Virus record (IMG/VR): IMGVR_UViG_3300045996_002337
Location: 175,971-239,970 of that record
Length of the DNA: 64,000 nt
Reading direction: 5' to 3' (one strand)
Source: a virus
In this document: in pieces, positions 61,475 to 64,000 of the stretch
How the letters are laid out: each line of letters opens with the position of its first letter
Numbering within the stretch: the first letter of the stretch is position 1
The notes under the pieces: model-generated
Databases searched by the model: none
What the model was told of the DNA's origin: nothing
The model's input: only the letters and a program-made list of their open reading frames with translations
Position numbers and translations under genes: made by a program

Positions 61475-61509
61475 AACTTCACTGCTCATTTGCAGTGAAG
61501 TTATTTATA
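61475..61509 (-). promoter_or_regulatory. T4-late promoter TATAAATA with leader hairpin
   Basis: TATAAATA at 61502-61509, then an 11-bp hairpin AACTTCACTGC/GCAGTGAAGTT (61475-61502) that begins at or near the expected 5' end of the transcript. Confidence 0.65.
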
Positions 61510-61544
61510 GGACGAAAGGCCTCAGGTTGATTTTAGCCTGTGCT

Positions 61545-61727
61545 TCATGCGCCATTGAGAAAGTTCTCGGGATGGTGGTACGTGTGAAGGTGGTTGCCAT
61601 CTGCGTACAGCACAAGATAGCCACTGTCTTCGCCGATGCAATCACGCCAGTAGGCGATCGTACCGTCCTCAAGGGTAACAGCATTCCAGCAGCTGTCAAG
61701 AACAAACTGATCAAGGGCGTAGGCCAT
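61545..61727 (-). CDS. Unknown 60-aa protein
   Basis: MAYALDQFVLDSCWNAVTLE, beta-rich (SGYLVLYADGNHLHTYHHPE). GGAG before the ATG; promoter TGTACT-TATAAT at 61751-61779. Confidence 0.63.
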   Translation of the reverse strand: MAYALDQFVLDSCWNAVTLEDGTIAYWRDCIGEDSGYLVLYADGNHLHTYHHPENFLNGA

Positions 61728-61750
61728 GTGTTTCTCCGTTGTGATGTTGC

Positions 61751-61779
61751 ATTATAGAACAACCTACAAAAGAAGTACA
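61751..61779 (-). promoter_or_regulatory. TGTACT-N17-TATAAT promoter
   Basis: -10 at 61751-61756, -35 at 61774-61779. Confidence 0.68.
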
Positions 61780-61784
61780 CAGCA

Positions 61785-61806
61785 AAAAGGGCCCGAAGGC
61801 CCTTTT
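61785..61806 (-). terminator. Rho-independent terminator
   Basis: AAAAGGGCC-TTCG-GGCCCTTTT hairpin then TGC on the minus strand; after the DUF1328 gene. Confidence 0.8.
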
Positions 61807-61814
61807 CTTAAACG

Positions 61815-61991
61815 TTACAACCGTGGTCCTCTTCGATTGATACCGCCCATAATGAGCGACACAATGAAGAGCACGATAAAGATCCAGAAGAGAATCTTTG
61901 CAATGCCTGCCGCCGCAGAGGCAACAAGGCCAAAGCCAAAGAGACCTGCGATCAGCGCAATGACAAAAAATACGGCGGCGTAGTAAAGCAT
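61815..61991 (-). CDS. DUF1328 (YtjA) small membrane protein
   Basis: 58 aa. [20 protein letters not shown] then [20 protein letters not shown]: two helices around GFGG-like [14 protein letters not shown], the DUF1328 signature. Common in proteobacteria, unknown function. AAGGAG before the ATG. Confidence 0.87.
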   Translation of the reverse strand: MLYYAAVFFVIALIAGLFGFGLVASAAAGIAKILFWIFIVLFIVSLIMGGINRRGPRL

Positions 61992-62004
61992 TTTGGCTCC
62001 TTAA

Positions 62005-62580
62005 TTACTGGTTGTCTTCAAGAACTTCACGGAAGCTTTGGAAGAGAAGGCGTTCCCAACCGTCTGTGCGACCATCACCGTTCAGATCAAGGCTGTTCGA
62101 ACGTGGTTGGCGGCGAACTACTTCGCGCTCGACTTGTTGATCCCAATCGAAGCAAAGAGCTTCAGTGCGTGATGGGTTCCAACGGGCATCAGAGCATGTG
62201 TAAGTTGTCGTTACGATCACACGGCGACCGTATTGATCACGCTCGACTGAACGATAGACGACTGGGTCAATTGATGGTCGGTTGGGACCACCGGCAACTG
62301 GGCCGGATTCAATGTAGCGACGGACAGTTACGTCTTCGTCAAGGCAGCGAAGGTGGTTGTTGCGTGGGTTAACGCGTGTTTGACCGCACGAAGTTGTCGT
62401 TTCAACGCGAATGGTTCGACCATAACGATCACGCTCGTACGTTGTCTCGGTTTTAGATTCAAAGCCGCGAGAGAACGTTACCGTGCCATCATCATTGTGA
62501 TAGTGAATTCGGTTTGATTGGTGCGCTGAAGCGCCAAGTGCAGTAACTGCAAGAGCTGCAGCAAGTAGAAATTTCTTCAT
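62005..62580 (-). CDS. Secreted protein with a dockerin/EF-hand-like Ca site
   Basis: 191 aa. Signal peptide MKKFLLAAALAVTALGASAH. Two similar halves, ERDRYGRTIRVETTTSCGQT and ERDQYGRRVIVTTTYTCSDA, each followed by WNPSR/NPRNN and a Cys. C-terminus SLDLNGDGRTDGWERLLF has D-x-N-x-D-G-x-x-D-x-x-E, a calcium loop. Internal duplication suggests two periplasmic modules. GAAAGG upstream. Confidence 0.75.
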   Translation of the reverse strand: MKKFLLAAALAVTALGASAHQSNRIHYHNDDGTVTFSRGFESKTETTYERDRYGRTIRVETTTSCGQTRVNPRNNHLRCLDEDVTVRRYIESGPVAGGPNRPSIDPVVYRSVERDQYGRRVIVTTTYTCSDARWNPSRTEALCFDWDQQVEREVVRRQPRSNSLDLNGDGRTDGWERLLFQSFREVLEDNQ

Positions 62581-62615
62581 CGAGTAATACCTTTCATCGT
62601 GAATCAACAGGAATG

Positions 62616-62873
62616 TTAGTCTTCTTTTCGAGCGCGGAGAAGTTCCTTTGCCTTTTCAACTTTTTCTTTTTGATCGGAGGGTAGGTTATCACCGCCACGA
62701 TTTACGTAAAAGTTTAAAGAGGCCATCGCCTTTCGAAGATTACCACCATGTGATGACCATGCCCAATCAGCTATCTTTTTGGCAGAGCCATCGGCAAAGA
62801 GCCCCTCTGGAGGGTGCTTCTTCGTCTTGACATCGCTCAATTGCTTCTCGCAAAGAAGTTCATTGACGAGCAT
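62616..62873 (-). CDS. DUF3175-like protein
   Basis: 85 aa. KKIADWAWSSHGGNLRKAMA then SLNFYVNRGGDNLPSDQKEK and VEKAKELLR matches DUF3175 (A-M-[AS]-x-L-N-[FY]-x-x-NR-[AG]-G-x-x-L). Function unknown; a bacterial accessory family. Confidence 0.78.
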   Translation of the reverse strand: MLVNELLCEKQLSDVKTKKHPPEGLFADGSAKKIADWAWSSHGGNLRKAMASLNFYVNRGGDNLPSDQKEKVEKAKELLRARKED

Positions 62874-62931
62874 TTCATCTCCTTATTCATTTGCCCCAGA
62901 GGGCAGGGAGGACCGAAGCCCTCCCTTGGTC

Positions 62932-63540
62932 TTACTTCGTACCCTTGAAAGCAGGCGACTGCTCTTCAAGTTTCTCTGCGCCGATGTCCTTGATCTTTTG
63001 TGCGTCTTCAACGGCGCCTGGCAGAACAGTGTTCATGTCCATTGCGCGTTGCTTAGCAACTGGATCGCGGGTTGGATCACCTGCAGCGAGGAGAGCTTCG
63101 CGCTCACGTTCGATACGGGCGGCACGGCGGAAGCTGTCTTCACCTTCGCGCTCTTCAAAAGCTTCTCCGAAAACACGCTGCTGTTCGAAGTAGTCCTTAC
63201 CTTCGACTTCGGCAGTGATGCTCTTCAGAGTTTCTTGCTCTTGGTTAACTTCAGCCTTGCGATCAACTTGCTTGTCGCCTTCTTGGGCCTTCTTATCACC
63301 TTCAACCGACTTAGCGGCTTCACGTGAATCAGCTGGCTGCGTTTGCGCGGTACGAGCAGTTGGTGCTGGTGCTGGTGCTGGTGCTGCAGTTGGTGTAACT
63401 GGAACTGCAGTAGCATTTGCGGTTGTTTGGTTGCCGGTAGGCAGCTGAGCTGGTTGCTGAGCCGTTACCTTTGCGTTCGGTGCTGAAGTTTCGGCAGTTG
63501 CCTTTTGATCAGCTGGAACGTTTGGGTTGGTTGTTGCCAT
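62932..63540 (-). CDS. Disordered Ala/Pro/Gln-rich protein, 202 aa
   Basis: MATTNPNVPADQKATAETSA, then PVTPTAAPAPAPAPTARTAQ, then a charged coiled-coil-like half (REAAKSVEGDKKAQEGDKQV, RRAARIEREREALLAAGDPT). No enzyme motif. A TAAATA late-type motif near 63623 precedes it. Confidence 0.65.
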   Translation of the reverse strand: MATTNPNVPADQKATAETSAPNAKVTAQQPAQLPTGNQTTANATAVPVTPTAAPAPAPAPTARTAQTQPADSREAAKSVEGDKKAQEGDKQVDRKAEVNQEQETLKSITAEVEGKDYFEQQRVFGEAFEEREGEDSFRRAARIEREREALLAAGDPTRDPVAKQRAMDMNTVLPGAVEDAQKIKDIGAEKLEEQSPAFKGTK

Positions 63541-63678
63541 TTGTCATCTCCTAAAAAGGTTGGAATGTTCCTGGCTCGTTTGAGGGAACCAGCATTCAGG
63601 AAGAATCAACTTCATCCTGACTTTATTTACAGCGCTGGTCCCAAATAGAGCCGGGATCGGTGTCACATTTTGAAAAAT

Positions 63679-64000
63679 TTACATTAGCTGCTGTTTGCGG
63701 GCCAGCATCTGTTGCCCAAGTTTTGCCGTTTCGAGCCCACGTTCTTGAAGCTGAGGAAACATTTCTGTTTCTTCTTCCTTGACGTGATGCTCAATTGCCA
63801 ACTTTAATGCCTTGATTTCCATGTCAAGGCGCATGCCAGTCTTGAGCTTCTCAATGTCAGCGATAAGCTTCTTCGCCATTGAGTGCTCCTTGACAGCTTC
63901 CTCAATGAGGTCGTCATCGCCAAGAACATCACGAGCAGCCGGGTAGAAGAGTTCTTCTTCAATGGTTGTGTGTGCCTTTAGCGACTTGCAGATGTTGAAC
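63679..64000 (-). CDS. Hemerythrin-like HHE protein (5' end outside window)
   Basis: Partial: 107 codons to the edge. HTTIEEELFYPAARDVLG, IEEAVKEHSMAKKLIADIEK and LAIEHHVKEEETEMFPQLQE give the H-x3-[ED]-E, EH and H-H-x-x-x-E-E-x-x-x-F-P ligands of a bacterial hemerythrin HHE domain, which binds a di-iron centre and senses or carries O2 or NO. The start lies to the right of the window. Confidence 0.82.
   Translation of the reverse strand, partial: FNICKSLKAHTTIEEELFYPAARDVLGDDDLIEEAVKEHSMAKKLIADIEKLKTGMRLDMEIKALKLAIEHHVKEEETEMFPQLQERGLETAKLGQQMLARKQQLM

Noticed and set aside
62881-62925. Terminator after the 202-aa gene
   Set aside because: The AGGGAGG/CCTCCCT hairpin lacks a T-tract on the minus strand, so it was not listed as a terminator.

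Overview
The window looks like part of the genome of a large tailed bacteriophage, probably a T4-type myovirus of a Gram-negative, proteobacterium-like host. About 120 mostly small genes are packed almost entirely on the minus strand, coupled by ATGA, TAATG, TGATG or GTGA overlaps. There is a large tRNA cluster, many small proteins of unknown function, T4-late-like promoter octamers (NATAAATA), and many lipoproteins and secreted proteins that imply a periplasm. No head, tail or replisome gene is visible, so this is an accessory and host-takeover region. The phage identity is inferred from architecture.

Layout. 1-9.3 kb: bactofilin, dihydrofolate reductase, a RelA/SpoT-type HD hydrolase, a Thg1-like 3'-5' polymerase, a NADAR-domain protein, a Ro60/TROVE protein, HNH and Nudix proteins. 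9.4-12.4 kb: small membrane proteins, two paralogous membrane-anchored proteins and a TAXI-type solute-binding protein. 12.5-19.2 kb: glycosyltransferase plus glycosidase, lipoproteins, DUF3309, DUF72, a stand-alone ETR1-like eth­ylene-sensor domain and an RF1-type release factor interrupted by an in-frame UGA. 19.2-23.5 kb: 25 tRNA genes or tRNA-like loci, an HNH nuclease and a structured RNA present in two copies. 24-36 kb: kinase-like, ATP-grasp, HNH-RNA ligase, a second solute-binding protein with two more paralogs on the plus strand, and coiled-coil proteins. 36-49 kb: HD hydrolase, GNAT-like, Lar, L,D-transpeptidase, secreted proteins, CCA-adding enzyme, Ser/Thr phosphatase. 49-64 kb: a second glycosyltransferase, membrane proteins, one more tRNA, hexapeptide acetyltransferase, UvrD-like helicase, vWA protein, DUF1328, DUF3175 and a partial hemerythrin.

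Themes. (1) tRNA supply and end repair: 26 tRNA loci (some without encoded CCA, a tRNA-His without G-1), with a CCA-adding enzyme, a Thg1-like enzyme, an RNA ligase and Ro60. (2) Envelope remodelling or sensing: five paralogous single-pass periplasmic proteins grouped with solute-binding proteins, plus an L,D-transpeptidase and many lipoproteins. (3) Two promoter classes: TGTACA-N16-18-TATAAT, often only 5-6 nt before an ATG (candidate leaderless mRNAs), and NATAAATA before envelope and other genes that have Shine-Dalgarno sites. (4) Nucleotide signalling: alarmone-hydrolase-like, NADAR, Nudix and HD proteins.

Most function calls rest on motifs read by eye. Small unknown genes are supported mainly by translational coupling and ribosome-binding sites.
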